The translations under genes and the position numbers were made by a program. The notes under the pieces were generated by a model. That model had not been told where the DNA came from. It worked only from the letters and a program-made list of their open reading frames with translations, and did not search any database. From Neckera pumila (Eukaryota; Streptophyta; Bryopsida; Hypnales; Neckeraceae), in assembly GCA_963969595.1 (NCBI GenBank), contig OZ018408.1:47865022-47929021 (forward strand): a stretch of 64,000 nucleotides of DNA. Reading direction: 5' to 3'. Position 1 is the stretch's first letter; each line of letters starts with the position of its first letter. Below, piece by piece: positions 10,861 through 23,292 of the stretch.

Positions 10861-11814
10861 GTTAATACAATGGTACAACTACAATAGCATCTACTATGGA
10901 ACTTTGTAAATTTTACTAATATCAATTGCATTGGTTTATCTTCTATAATTAGGCAATTGATGCAATGCTTAGAACTATTTGATTTTTCATACTTTTATTT
11001 TTATAATGTTTTTGTATTTTATTTTATAATTTTCCTTTTATGGTTTTATGAATTGTTAGTAATCATTTCCTATACTTGCACTTTCTTAGACAGGTAATTA
11101 TCTTGCCTTATGACATTCAATTGAAATTAATGTTTACTTTGCAATTCCTTTTGCAATGACTCTTGAAATCTTTGAAGTACTAAATACATTCAAATAGCTT
11201 CATCTTCTCCTACAAACCACCTTCAATAAGTTTACGTATATTATTGTACTTCAAAGTTCAAAACTTATGCAAATTAGAGATTTTAAATGTTGCAACTCAC
11301 TCAAAAGTCCATCTTATTAGAAACTGTAAAGTATTTTGGAAAGATCAAGTAGTCAAATTTCAAGATATGAAATATTAAAATGCTGAAAATTTTAAAAGAA
11401 TACAAGTATTTAGCTATTTACTGCTTCATGTCTAGCATCTTGTACTTCTACCTTTGGCACTAATTACAACATTCATTCTATGAGACATGGTTGATTTGAA
11501 AACTTCAAGCATGTTCATATAAGCTAGGAATACTATATATAGTATCAAGTCCATAAATAGTTACAATATACATATTCTTATTATTTCAAGGCATATATAA
11601 AGATTTCATGTACATAATAATTTGGAAATTTTCTCTAATGATTATTAATTTATTTTATTTTTTTCTTCCCATGTTGACCAAAATATCATAGTTCGAAGAT
11701 AAATGTAGTTTTTGTGTAGTTTCAAGGAAATATAAATGGTTCAGCTCTTTTAATACATGATTTAGGTTATGATATGAATTTTGTCCATCTTTGTGGGACC
11801 CTCTAAAGCATGTA

Positions 11815-12386
11815 CTACCTCTGTTCGACTAAAAACCTCCAAAAAGCTTCCCCTTGAGGAATTAACTATATTTGTAGTCATAGTGCCAGCAACACATGCA
11901 TTCAAGAAAGAGTAACCCATTCCTTAGATCTATGCAAAATCTCCACCTTAGGTGTTGTCGTTTGGGTACCCCAAATCCATATAGAAAGTATGATATTTGT
12001 ACATAGTTTTGAAACATTGCCAGCTCTATCATTTTAGATGATTTAAAGGGTGGTGGCAACAATGGGAGTCTAAGAACATGTTTCCCAACCTAAATATACA
12101 CAATAAGAAAAATTGGCCTACTTTATGATCAAATTTTTACAGCACCAAAGTGGGCACTAAATACATCGTCAACTCTACTATGTAAAGAAGGAATTAATAC
12201 AAGGTGCCTCATATGGGCAAGGCCAAGCTTGCAAGGCTTAATAAATGCTTCAAGATTGTTTCGCTTGCCCCCACAAGGTTGTTCAATACAACAAACACTT
12301 ACTCAACAACCAAAATCAAGGAACGAAGCTTTTTAGTAGGACAAAAAATTTGCCTGATTTGGAGGCTTTTAGTGGGACAGAGGGAG
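11815..12386. mobile_element. 572-bp Stowaway-like element
   Basis: The left end is CTACCTCTGTTCGACTAAAA and the right end, complemented, CTCCCTCTGTCCCACTAAAA; both continue with a CCTCC block. It is flanked by TA at 11813-11814 and 12387-12388. CTCCCTCYGTCCC with a TA target is the signature of plant Stowaway (Tc1/mariner) elements. There is no transposase inside. Confidence 0.8.
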
Positions 12387-12430
12387 TATGTTTTTTTATA
12401 CATAGGATCTCACATGAGCAGGTTTGTTAA

Positions 12431-13693
12431 CCCCTAAAGTCCCATTGTCCCCTCAAAGGACAAATTGGATTTTGGGCAGGTTCCTGTGACCTCAATTTTT
12501 TATAAATTTTTTTGAAACTTTCTTATCATTAGGAAAATTCTGAGGCCTGCAAAAGGCCGCCAGTTTCTAATTTTCGGCACCTCGGTAGTGTAGGTACAGA
12601 AAAATAAAAAATTATTTTCTTAATAAAAAATTATTTTCTTAATAAAAATTTATTTTCTTAATAAAATATTATTTTCTTAATAAAAAAATATTAAAAAATT
12701 AAAAAATATTAAAATATTTAGATGTGCTGATGTGGCACTCACGTGGCACAAGTAGTGCCACATTAGATCAATTTTTTAATATAAAAAAAATTCTTTAATT
12801 GCACCGAAATTGCAAAGGGGGGGTACAAAACTAACGGCCTTATTGAGGCCTGAAAACTTTTGTAATGAAGATAGGAAAGCTAATTAGCTACGTGGGAATA
12901 TAATTTTTATTTCAATCCGTGACCAAAAGCAAAAGTTATACCACAAAAAGCTTCACACTAAACTTGGTGGGCAGCACCAAAAATATTGCAAAAAGTCAAA
13001 ATAAATTTTTAAACTTTTTTATCCTAAAATGTTATGTTTTTGTAAACATGTGAAGCTTTGATTCATTCTATTTGGACTAATAACAAGAAAGTTATGGACA
13101 ATCTTGTTTTTCAGGCAATTAGAACATCTTTTGGAAAATAACTTGTAGGATTCAATTCTGAATGCAATTTTAATCATTTACAAAAAAAAATTATTTGACA
13201 AGGTTGTGTTTGCTTGCTAAAACAATCTCACCTTTGGAATTATTGTGTTTCAATCCCATCTTAGAGCTATTAACAAGTCAATTTTTTTTTCAATCTTGAA
13301 TCTACTTCTACTTGACAATTTTTCAAAGAATGAAAATCAAGTATATTTTTTTGAGTTCTTTTTTCTAGACTTTCAACTCAATTCTTCAGTATAAAAAATT
13401 TTATATTCAAAGTTTGTAGTGCAAAAGTTTTCTACAAATGGCCGTCAAAGTCATCTGAAATTGCAAGCCAGTGTTCAAAAGAACTTTTTTTTTCAACTTT
13501 GAATTCTAGTATCTTCCAATCTATATGGTCAAACTTCATGAAATTTTACCACATGATCTCAGACAAGTGAAATACAAGATCCTATGGTTAGATTTTAAAA
13601 AAATGTTTTTTTTTTGTGTTCTTAGATGAACGCAGCAAAAATGGCAATCTTGAGTGGTTTTTGACAGAAAAAATGGCCTTGGGACTTTAGAAG
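12431..13693. mobile_element. TTAA-flanked inverted-repeat element, copy A
   Basis: It is bounded by TTAA at 12427-12430 and 13694-13697. The left end is CCCCTAAAGTCCCATTGTCC and the right end, complemented, CTTCTAAAGTCCCAAGGCC, so the first ~16 bp are inverted repeats. A TTAA target and CCC-starting ends are what piggyBac-type elements show; this copy has no transposase and is non-autonomous. Related copies lie at 44733-45653, 53053-53523 and near 63180-63243. It is interrupted by another MITE. Confidence 0.72.
12543..12851. mobile_element. 309-bp MITE nested in the TTAA element
   Basis: Inverted ends AGGCCTGCAAAAGGCCGCCA and AGGCCTCAATAAGGCCGTTA (complement) enclose an AT-rich core that includes about four copies of an AAAATTATTTTCTTAAT word. 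An imperfect 9-10-bp direct repeat (GAAAATTCTG / GAAAACTTTT) borders it, which suggests a Mutator-type target duplication. Relatives of the host element lack this insert at the same place. Confidence 0.6.
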
Positions 13694-13697
13694 TTAA

Positions 13698-14877
13698 GGT
13701 GAGCATAAATCTGAGTGGAAATTTTGCATTACAAAATACATGAGCATTTATGTGTTCAAAGCCACAATGAATCCTGCATTCACTGAGCATTTCTAGAGTT
13801 TAAATGTCATTATAAACCATTCAAAAACACAATGCGATTCTGCAAAACATTCCAACTAATACAGAGTACAATTTTGTTTCACTTTTTATGAACAGCAATG
13901 GCATGTCCAAACAGTATATCAAAAAGGCCATGAACATTCTAGACAATTCAAATTCATGAACGTAGTCATATGAACATTCTAGACAAATCAAATTCATGAA
14001 ACATAGTCACATGGTGGTGTCAAAAATCAGATTTTCATATCTATGAAAGGTTGGTTACGCCAACCTTTCAACAACAATTATTCAGAACGCTATGTAAATT
14101 AAAGAAGAAAACAATCATTTGACAAGATTTTACACTATAATTTTTCATGGCTACTTTTCTTGTCTTGGATGAATATTTAAAATTAATTGGAATGTTTTTG
14201 TTATATTTACCAATATATGTTCACCTAGTAGTTAGAAAATTACTCCGTATTATAGTAATAATTTACTATGAAACTCATAGAGCTTTTTCACATTGATTAT
14301 ACAGTCTCATGTAACAAAATATTTCATTGAAGATTGATTATAACCTTCAGATTCCTTGGAAACAATATATTTCTTTTGGATGCCAAAGCAAGCATTTTTA
14401 TACCCAAATAAATCTAAATTAAATCAGTAGGCACATTAGTAGGTGGGAGAATACGCGGGTTCTGGGCCATATTAGGGGCATACAGTATTTAGTTACTCTG
14501 ATGCCTCAAAAGCGATTCAACTATTTTCTTTTACAATGAGGTCACGATGCACCATGAACTTCTCTACTTCAGGAAACTTCAATTCTACAGCATGTCATTC
14601 TGCCTGTATCACCGATTGAGAGAACAATCATGATATCTTGACATGTCGAATTCATTGAGCATGGGAAATTCCGGCTGCAATGCACTATACACACCTTCAC
14701 CAGAATGTGAATCAACTTCTTTATCCAGCAACTCCCACAGAATCGAAGCCTACACGTCTACAACTACGGAGGGACCTTGGCAGATCTACATATGTCACAG
14801 AAAAGAAAAGGGGAAAAAGACGGTTTCTCTGCAGGTATGAGGTGGATTTCAAATAACACCAGACATCTTTCGAGAAC
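13698..14877. other. No gene recognised
   Basis: AT-rich DNA downstream of GOT1. A near-repeat of ACATTCTAGACAAATCAAATTC occurs twice near 13935-14000. Nothing else seen. Confidence 0.5.
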
Positions 14878-16281
14878 TCAAACAGGTACCCTCCGCTCCC
14901 GAAATCGATCAAAAAACTGCCACATCCACAGCCTGGTCAAGAGCCATGCTAGTGTTGACTCTTCATTCACATTGTCAAAATTATGATGCCAAGTCAAGTT
15001 CGTTGCCATAATTTTAGGTTCAATCGAGCAGTTCGCTTTCGTTAGATTTTAAAGTTCCTGCATATACGTTCCCAAATTAATTTTATGATCCAATTTCGGG
15101 TGATAGCAGGTCTTAACTCAGCGTATGCATGTCGATTGCATGTCGATTCTTCTGGGATGCTAGATTCATCACAAGAAACAATATTGATAGATAGCGTCCA
15201 GTAAAACTTACCGCAGTGATGAAAGGTTGCTGAAGAAAGTAGCCCAGAACTGGAACTCTGTATAAGAAAACCAAGGCTGTTGGCCAAAAACCACTGCACC
15301 ATGGCAAGGACGATAAGCATTAGCCAAAACATCAATGAATGCACAAATGCCAAACATACCCTTGAGATAGAAATAAACGAAACACTTTCCCAAATCATAT
15401 TGAGTGACCCGCCAATCCAACAGAAGCAAATATAATAAAGCAAAATGGTCTCACCTGAACAACAACACAAACCCGTAGGCCTCTATCAGCATCCCCACAA
15501 CCGCCCATCCAAAAATAACCAGGGCAAAGCCGGCACCAAATAGTATGGAACCCTGCATAAACCCAGCAGCAATAGTAAGGCCGATGGGACAGATGACTCC
15601 ATTCCATCTCCGTACAAAATCGATCACGAGGTAGAGACCTATCTATGAATGTGATGACGAGGTCGATCTTCCATATACCTTATAATTGCGAGGCTTGAGG
15701 AAAAAGGACACTGTCCCTTTTATCCCAATTGTTATCATTACACCAGCTACGAATAAAATCTGCCATCGAGCAACACAACAGATTAATGATCCATCTCCAT
15801 GCAACCCTGTTCCCTTTCCACCTTTCCTAAATTTCATGACAAAATCGATAGCGCCACTGAAGCAGCAATACAAGATCGAAGTGTCCATCTATCTTACATT
15901 GCCCATCGCCAAAAGTCCTTTGTCGAAGAAGAAAATCACCCCCAAGAAAGTAAACAGGACACCGAATCCTGTAAGCCCAATTCCAATCTCTGTTCCAATT
16001 CCACCCACAGTATCCCTTGCTCAGCCAAAACAAAAAAACTAAACCCATATAGCTCAAATTTTTCACATTCCACACCATAACGACCCACATTGATTGATTG
16101 GTCACGGTCGTGAGAGAAAAAAAAACTACTTTCACAAACCCTAACCTCATCCAGCCTAACAGGGTTTGATTCGCAATAAGCATGCCAAACTCGGATACAG
16201 GGAACCCAATTGGTTGATTGGGGTGAGAAAGAAAGACTTGAACTGCTTACTTCTGCGATCGTTCATCTCGAAACCCACCAT
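14878..16281 (-). CDS. GOT1: GOT1-like vesicle transport protein, intact six-exon gene
   Basis: Six exons on the minus strand: 16281-16251, 15989-15898, 15759-15679, 15552-15455, 15293-15212 and 14916-14878. All introns have GT/AG ends, and the phases add up to a continuous 140-aa frame with TGA at 14880-14878. 140 aa is the usual plant GOT1 length. The protein starts [10 protein letters not shown] and ends [12 protein letters not shown]. It has four hydrophobic segments: [53 protein letters not shown] and the [19 protein letters not shown] block. The SGFWPT...RVPVLG...QQPF motif and the RRVPV C-terminus are diagnostic. Family members are Golgi/ER membrane proteins that help vesicle traffic from the ER to the Golgi. 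The gene lies in the spacer of the inverted duplication, is single in this window and shows no damage, so it is probably the one functional protein gene of the central region. Confidence 0.97.
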
Positions 16282-16479
16282 GGCGATGGAGTGCTATAGC
16301 AAGCGCGAGCCGAAGTATTCCAATTCAGCTTACCCCCTCCTCCTCCTCCACAGAGAGTGCAGCAGAACGTAATTTTGGCCTGTGAACGTGATTGCCAAGT
16401 ATCAAAATCTACCCTCACAAGCAAAGACACCCTGCATCAAGAGGGCTCCGTAGCTTACCCCTTAAAATCAAGCAAACCC

Positions 16480-16611
16480 CCAAACCCTAAACGCACAAAA
16501 GCTTGGGAGTCCACAAACGCACAAGAAGTCCCTGGAGCGCAGGCCTCGTCGGACGGACGGAGCTTGGGCAATCGCCACGATCCCCCGTTTGGGGCAGGCT
16601 CCGTGACGTCA
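16480..16611 (-). promoter_or_regulatory. Upstream region of GOT1 with telo-box and TGACGTCA element
   Basis: The GC-rich stretch 16290-16660 precedes the gene. It has AAACCCTAAA (telo-box) at about 16484 and a palindromic TGACGTCA (bZIP/ATF-type site) at 16604-16611. Both are frequent in promoters of housekeeping plant genes. No convincing TATA box was fixed. Confidence 0.45.
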
Positions 16612-16904
16612 CCCGCTGCTGCCTACTGGCCCCGACTCCGTGGCACCCAGTGTGTTTTTTATTGACACTACAGTAGTTTCGTAAATACTCCGTAACTCGG
16701 GAAAATTTGGAAGATGTCGAAATTTAAGAAATTATTTACAACTATTTCTAAAAATTGTTTTGAGAAAAATTAGAAAACGCAACACAAATACACACGAATA
16801 GAAAGAATCAATCCAAAATTAGAAATGTCCACATAACGTGTCAAAATGAAAATTTCTTTATCTGCCAAATTGTTAAATTGCTAATACTAAATTATTCCGG
16901 TAGT

Positions 16905-18170
16905 ATGGTAGTGTGCCCTATGCCGTTGCCACAACTAAAATAGAAGTGAAAGTAATTTTCTAATTTTTTAAGTCATACTAGTGGTTGGCGCTTGCTATGC
17001 TACGCATTCATCATTAGAATTTTATTCAAATTTTTATATATTACATAAAATGCAGAACAAAATTTCAATAAATCTTCAAATAAAAATTACTAAAATCTTT
17101 GTATAATTTTGTTTATAAGTAAGCATATATTGAAATGTATAATCGAAATTTATTGACTGATGAATGAAATTTATACGATGGTGAATACCGTAAAAGATAC
17201 ACATTTATTGTAATGCATTCAAAAGTTGACTCAATTGTTACAAACAGTGGCATCCCAAAAACTTGGTGAATTGAAAAGAAAGACTTATAAACTTCAAAAA
17301 CTTCATGAACAACTTAATTGTTGTGAAATTCAAAATCGCTTCAATTGAATAAATTTTTTAAATCATTTGGTAGTAGCAATAGAATTTTGAAATCATAAAA
17401 GCTGTAAAAGTGATATTACAGAGGTGATTGCAAGCTATTATTCTATTTTTGTAATATAAGATTGTATAAAAATATTATTTATATGTATGCATGATTGAAA
17501 ATATTTTTACAAAATATTAAAATTAATTATTTCAAAGACTTATTGAAATCATTATCATGCATTCTATTCAAATATATCAAAATTTTACTAACATGTGATT
17601 CAATGAATGCGTAGCATAGCAAGCGTGAGCCCCTATTATTAATGGTAGCATTTGTGATATTACGGAGAGAGTTATGATTTTAGTAGTATAATAATGAAAA
17701 ACTTTGAAATTCAATCACTTTTATAATGTAGGTTCATATGCCACAAAAACAAAGGCCATGCACCCTTTCTTGTAGAGAGCTTCAATTTCAATAGTACTAA
17801 GAATGCACCTGAAGAACGTCCGGTCTAAGAAGTCTCAGCGTAATAAACAAACAAAACAGACAAACAACCTAATTTAAGAAATGGATTTTGGAAAAGTTTC
17901 TTCAATGCTCACCAGTGTACCCTGTGCCGTTGCCACAACCAAAACAAAAGTAAAAAATATTTCTAATTTTTTTAGAACTAAAAAATAATTCAAAAATCCA
18001 TAACTTTCCTACGGCTTTAGTCCAAATGCCACAAACAAAGCCCGTGCACTACTCCTCGCCAAGAGCTTTTTGAAGGTACCAAGCACGCAATAGGGGGACG
18101 CACGGTCCAGGAGATCTCAATGTAACCAGAAAAAACAAAAAAAAACAAAATTAAGCTATTTATTGTAGTT
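16905..18170. repeat. Two direct copies of a dispersed repeat
   Basis: Copy one (16905-17880) and copy two (17890-18170) share CCTRTGCCGTTGCCACAAC, CCACAAAAACAAAGGCCATG-like words and AACAAACAACCTAATTTAAG-like ends. Copy one is enlarged by the MITE at 16981-17633. Relatives lie at 10440-10860 and in the right arm. Confidence 0.6.
16981..17633. mobile_element. 653-bp inverted-repeat element, TA target
   Basis: The core of both ends is the perfect inverted repeat CGCTTGCTATGCTACGCATT. The outermost bases differ (GTGGTTGG against GGGGCTCA). TA at 16979-16980 and 17634-17635 flanks it. The inside is AT-rich with no coding frame. It splits a copy of the repeat above. Confidence 0.72.
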
Positions 18171-19734
18171 TCTAAATTTTAGCTGTCCTTTGATCTCTTA
18201 CAATGCTCTAATGTAATCCGATGTGTCCAAATTGGAGATCAATAATCCAATGTATTAATATTTAAATGCATCTTCTTTTATGATGTTTGAGTCTAGCTTG
18301 CTGGAGCTAGTTGATGCAATTGCTTGTCCATTGTGTTGAAAAGGTGAAAGGTCTTACCAAAGAGTGGTTGTATGTCATCTCCAGTCTAGTGGTTGTTAAG
18401 GATCATGGCAATGATATTGATTTAGAATTTGAGGTTACAAGGCTATCCTAATGGATTTGACTATCTAAGGCTGAAAGATTGTAGGTGGTAGGTGTTTTGA
18501 AAACTTAGTCTAAAAAAGTCAAATTTAGACATTTTTATAATTTTAAATTCTACATTCTAAATCTAAAGCCTTAAACTCTATTATTTGTGTATATAATGCT
18601 TTTCTTAATGTATTTATAGCAAGCAAAAAATTTATTAATGGCTAACTTTGAAACTAAATGTATGTGTGATGCAAGTCAAATTTTATGTACCATAATAGTA
18701 TTGCAGATGTGTACCATAACAAAGAAGACCTCAGTCTGCTACAAACTTTTATTCCTCTTTTCATTTTGTTGAATTTACTTAATAATTGCACTTACAATAT
18801 ATATGTTGGAAAAAATACATATTAATGAATGTTGAGAAAGAATATTGCACATAATCTATCTAACATTTATATGACAATTCCAATTGTATACATTTTAGTG
18901 AACTATGGTTTTTAGATTTAGAATTTAATTAAGGTTCAGAATTTAGGAATTAGTATTACTAAGGTGAATAAAAGATTTGACTTTTTTGGATTCTAAAAGC
19001 AATTACTGCCCTATTTTTGTAGGCTACAATATTGATGATGCAATTTTTTTTTCTTTTATAGCCTTTGCAATTGAAAGACACATGCACTGTGAGTCTATGA
19101 CTTCTAGCTCCAACGTTGACTTTTGGTTGTATAATTTTTTCTTTGATTTGGTGTTTGAAGAAGGCTACAAACTTTTTAGATGATGTACTGTTAGTACATA
19201 GGGACTTCAATTTGGACAATGATCTTGACTTCAATCTTGGTCTTGATTTTAATTTTCACCTTGGAGTTGACTCTCTTTAACTTTGACTTGAATTTGCCTT
19301 ATCTACTTAAATTTTTATTTTTATTTTATACTTTTAATGTTAATCTTATCTTCACTTTTTAAACTTGTTAAGTTTACATTTATTCTTGCTATTATTTTCA
19401 TTTTTACTTTTATTCTTGTTATAAATTTAACTTCTAAATTAAAAATAAAAGAAAATGCCATAGATGTACATGTCCATTAGTATATGTATAAAACTATACA
19501 TATATATATAACCACAGTTTTGTAATATACCTAGAACCATCAAATCTACAAAAAGACTCTTTGCTTCAGTATCAAATTTAGTTCAATTTCTATGTCGTCA
19601 TCTTTCGTAGTAGATTGTTTACTATTAATGATGGTAAGTTAACATACCTTGGAGGAAAAGCTTTCTAGTGGTTGGAAGATTATTATATCCATAAGTAACA
19701 TATATACATGCTAATTTCTGGGTTTGGGAAATTG
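18171..19734. other. No gene recognised
   Basis: AT-rich; only short open frames without motifs. A run of ACTTTGACTT/CTTGATTTT-like words occurs near 19215-19340, and a short TA repeat near 19500. Confidence 0.5.
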
Positions 19735-20571
19735 GGGATGTTCTAAAAGCGACCATTTAAGGGCCGGTCTACCTTTTTCATAGGTTTGCATGAATATAAT
19801 GTTTTTCACTCATTTTTCAGAGAAAGAAAAATGGATGTCAAACATAACACAAGTGGTTTCATATTTTTTGAAGCGTTTTTGAATTAGTTATGAATTTCTT
19901 AAGATTTCTATTATAGATACTTATTTGTGATCCTAGGTCTCTCAAAATGCATCCACTTACAACTTCTAAAGTGATTTGAGGAAATCAAGGCCAATGACTA
20001 GCTCTTGCATTAAAGAACACTATTTTTGTGGATTCAATCAATGATTAAAGTGGTCCATTTAAAGACAACTTCATATCCATTTTGTACCATTTTATAGGGT
20101 CGATTTGACTTAGAAGCCGGTTGCTTTTAGAGCATCCTACCTTATACCTGCATAAGGTAGAAGGCTGTAAATATGACCCTCTTCTTCAAACCGACCCTAT
20201 AATTAGTTGTAGAATGGATTGGAGGTGATCCTTGAATGGATCACTTTAGCTGTTGAATGCATCAAGGAAAAATTGTTTTTCTATTGCAAGAGCCAATCAT
20301 TGAACTTGATTTCTTCAAATCACTTTAAAAGTTGCAAGGGGATGGATTTTGGGAGACCTAAGGATCACAAATAGGTACCTACAACAGCAATCTTTGAATA
20401 TTCATAACTAATTCAAAACTGCTTCAAAAAATATGAAACCACTTATGTTACGTTTGGCATCTATTTTGCTTTCTCTGAAAATGAGCCAAAAATACTTTTG
20501 ATCATGCAAACCTATGAAAAAGGCAAATCAATCCTTAAAAGGTCGCTTTTAGAGTCTACTACCTTAGTCCT
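19735..20571. mobile_element. Long foldback element
   Basis: The left half (CTAAAAGCGACC at 19743, AAGTGGTTTCATATTTTTTG near 19858) returns inverted in the right half (GGTCGCTTTTAGAG near 20541, CAAAAAATATGAAACCACTT near 20425). The arms are about 400 bp each, with the turning point near 20150. A shorter relative lies at 44423-44732. No coding capacity. Confidence 0.75.
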
Positions 20572-20807
20572 TTTCTCTCTTCTCTCGAGCTTTGACTTGC
20601 TTCAAAATTTTAGGTAATTACTTTTGAGAGTTGTAGAAGCTGCTTCGTAGTGAGCATCTCTCTTGTCTCTTTGCAATTCGATCTGGATGCATTCAACTGC
20701 ATTGCGCTCATCTGGATGCGTTCATTTGAAGATAAACTGATGAGTCAACCACCTTTGGTCCCTAATTCAAAGTCGTTGTATATCTGGATGTCATAGTGTG
20801 TTATCTT

Positions 20808-21030
20808 TGTTAAGAAACATCTTATCTTAATATGCTCTCTACTATAGTTTACTAGAGTTTATTTTAATTAGAAGATCTTTTGGACCAATAGTAGAGGACG
20901 AGAACTATTATAGGTTCTCTCTCATTGGTATATATTTACTTTACTTTGAATTGTAACTCTTACTTCTTTCTTCTTGCACACTTTGGTTTTACAACCTTTT
21001 GTAGTTTTATTTTGTTTCCTATATTCAACA
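20808..21030 (+). repeat. 5' LTR of the Copia element
   Basis: It begins TGTTAAGAAACATCTTATC and ends TTCAACA. It aligns along its length with the two pieces of the 3' LTR, and so also shows the undisturbed site where the CACTA element later inserted in the 3' LTR (near 20878). Confidence 0.88.
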
Positions 21031-21926
21031 CGTTATCAGCACGCTCTTTGATAATTTGTATCTAACTTGAGCTTTGCATTAGTTTACTTGCTTTGAGAGA
21101 GGTTATTGATACTTTTGTTTTGAATTTCCTAAGATTGAAACTTCCAATTTAGTTTGCTTTTAGAAAGATTTGTTTTTGCTCCTTTCTCTCGAGCTCTCTA
21201 TGTCTTTCCTTCCTCTAATTGCTGCTTCCTCTAGCCGCCTACTTTTTGGTCGTTAATCCCTAGTTGCTTACTCTTCGACATTGCGCCCGCGGCTTCTTTG
21301 CCTCCCTTATTATATTTTATTTGGAGGAGGTTTTAGAATCCTCGACTATTGCTTCATCTAGCTGCTTGCTCTTTGAGTACTACTCGTGGAGTACAATAAG
21401 ACCCAGGCTATTCCTTCACCTTTCATTTTCAATTTATTTGTATTTTTATTTTTATTTGTAATTACATTTATATATTTTTATTTTTATTTTTATCATGAGC
21501 ACACCAACATCTATGGCAATCTTGATGGTGACCTATGTTCAACCTATGTTCTTTCTGTCATCTTTTCAAAATGCTCTTTTGCAAAGCAAAATTGATTCAC
21601 CTTTTGATTTCTCTCCTTCTATAAATACTCTAGTAATTATTCATTTTTCTACGTATTCTAGTGTTCCTCTTCTCCTAAAGGCTTTTCTTAACATTATTCA
21701 CAATCTGTCAATTTCTTGTACAACTAGAGGTTTAGATTGTAAGGCTAAAGCCTAAATCATATGTTTCAAAACTTTCAATTTTGCTTTTGTTTTTGCTTTT
21801 GAAGGAAGTTTTGCAGCCTTTTTCATTTGACCTTTGTGATCCATCATTGTTGCTACTATTAACATTGAACTACCAAGGTTTCATCTTCTTCTGTTTGTAC
21901 AACTAGCAACTGATGGAAATTACTCA

Positions 21927-22265
21927 TTATGATGGACAAAAATGGATATTAGGCATGGATGCAGAGTTTGACACGAGTGATTTCAAATAAGTAGCAGTGG
22001 CTGCTGTAGGTATAGAAAAAATAATATTATTAGACATTGTATTGCGCTTGCTTGGTTGTTTATCTGGTCCACGAGTCTGTTGGACGGAAACCAAAACCAA
22101 AAAATAATTGAATGGTCCAGGCATAGGATTTATTGGACCACAAATATCACCATGTAGCCTTGAAAGTATTGGTGGTAATTCATGAGGAAGCTTCCATAAA
22201 GATGGTTTGGCAATGAATTTGACTTGCACGCAGCTCAATATAATGTCATTGAATTTACATAACAT
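21927..22265 (-). pseudogene. Copia integrase fragment in reverse orientation
   Basis: The minus strand reads RLHGDICGPINPMPGPFNYF followed by VLVS, the start of a Copia integrase catalytic domain (GDICGPI...F.YF). The element's LTRs, polypurine tract and reverse transcriptase remnant all run on the plus strand, so this fragment is inverted: either an internal inversion or part of another element. Confidence 0.7.
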
Positions 22266-22569
22266 GTGGTTGGATTAGAATCCAATATAAACCACTTGCC
22301 GCAGCAAAAGTTGTTTCCACAACTTTATAGTTTTGTGCAAACAAACAAAACAAACATAGCCTCTGGGCTATCTAGAATTTTTGGTCAAGAGGTGAAAAAC
22401 ATTGGTGCACACATCCCAATAGCTGATTAGGCTCCGGAGGGGCAGAGGGAGAAAACATAGCATGCATGCCTGTAATGGTGGAGCCCTCAGCCAACATCAC
22501 CTTTGGTGGTCCCTCCTAGAAACGAAACATATTCGATCTAGCCAAGTTCAAAGATTATTTTCATCAAAA

Positions 22570-22812
22570 AATTGTTTATCCCGCAGGATTATCTCGCAAG
22601 ATTATATATACATATGCAACAAAAATTATTTAGGATTATCCCGCAGGATTATGTATACATAAGCAATAAAAAATTGTTAATCTTGTATTAGGATTATCCC
22701 ACAAGATTATTTGTATAGATGCAATAAAAAGTTGCTTATCCCGTTGGATTATCCTGCAGGATTATTTGTACAGATGCAACAAAAAGTTGCTTATCCCATA
22801 GGATTATATGCA
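22570..22812. repeat. Minisatellite, about 55-60-bp unit
   Basis: The word GGATTATCCCGCAGGATTAT, followed by a stretch like TGTACAGATGCAACAAAAAG and TTGCTTATCCC, recurs four to five times with changes. It lies between the reversed integrase fragment and the RNase H remnant. Confidence 0.75.
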
Positions 22813-22829
22813 TAAATACAGAGTTAAAG

Positions 22830-23290
22830 GATACATCAAAAGACTTGATATTGCATTTGCAATGAGTGTCCTTGCAACTGTTGCAAGGCATAATGCTTGT
22901 CCCACATTGTGACATTGGAATGGCATTAAATTTGTTCTTTGTTATTTGAAGGGAACTATAGATTTGGGATTACATACATTTTTAGAAAGGCTTGTCCATT
23001 ATGTACTCATCGTTGACCTATTCATGACATTGGAATGCAGTGACTTGATATTTTGGAACAAGAGGTTCATTAGATTTTATTGTGACAGTTGTAGGTACCT
23101 TTGCTATCTTTCCATGGATTTTTCCCATTGGGTTTTACCATGAGAGTGGAGTGATAAAGGAGTTGTACTCTTTTTCCTTCATCTGTGGTATTATCCTTGA
23201 TCATCATCAAGGTTTTCTTGGAGAAGGTTTTAATGAAGTAGCAACCAAATATCTTACAAGATTACGGAAATGTTATGTCAAGCAAGGAGG
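22830..23290 (+). pseudogene. Copia reverse transcriptase/RNase H remnant
   Basis: The reading HWNGIKFVLCYLKGTIDLGL around 22914-22976 matches the conserved Copia segment after the polymerase domain. Near 23260-23290 LRKCYVKQGGV resembles the usual end of the polyprotein just before the 3' LTR. Multiple stops; not functional. Confidence 0.75.
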
Positions 23291-23292
23291 AG

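Larger units (their letters stand above)
2750..11622. repeat. Left arm of a large inverted duplication
   Basis: This stretch reappears inverted at 59330-50983 and, after the 20.9-kb insertion, at 30075-29858. Sample pairings are: 2950-3000 with 59180-59230, 3443-3634 with 58736-58533, 4420-4701 with 57807-57535, 7062-8500 with 56500-55070, 9246-9324 with 54308-54230, 10830-11400 with 51560-50990, and 11404-11622 with 30072-29858. The outer border is blurred by short internal repeats. The inner border is sharp at 11622. Confidence 0.93.
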
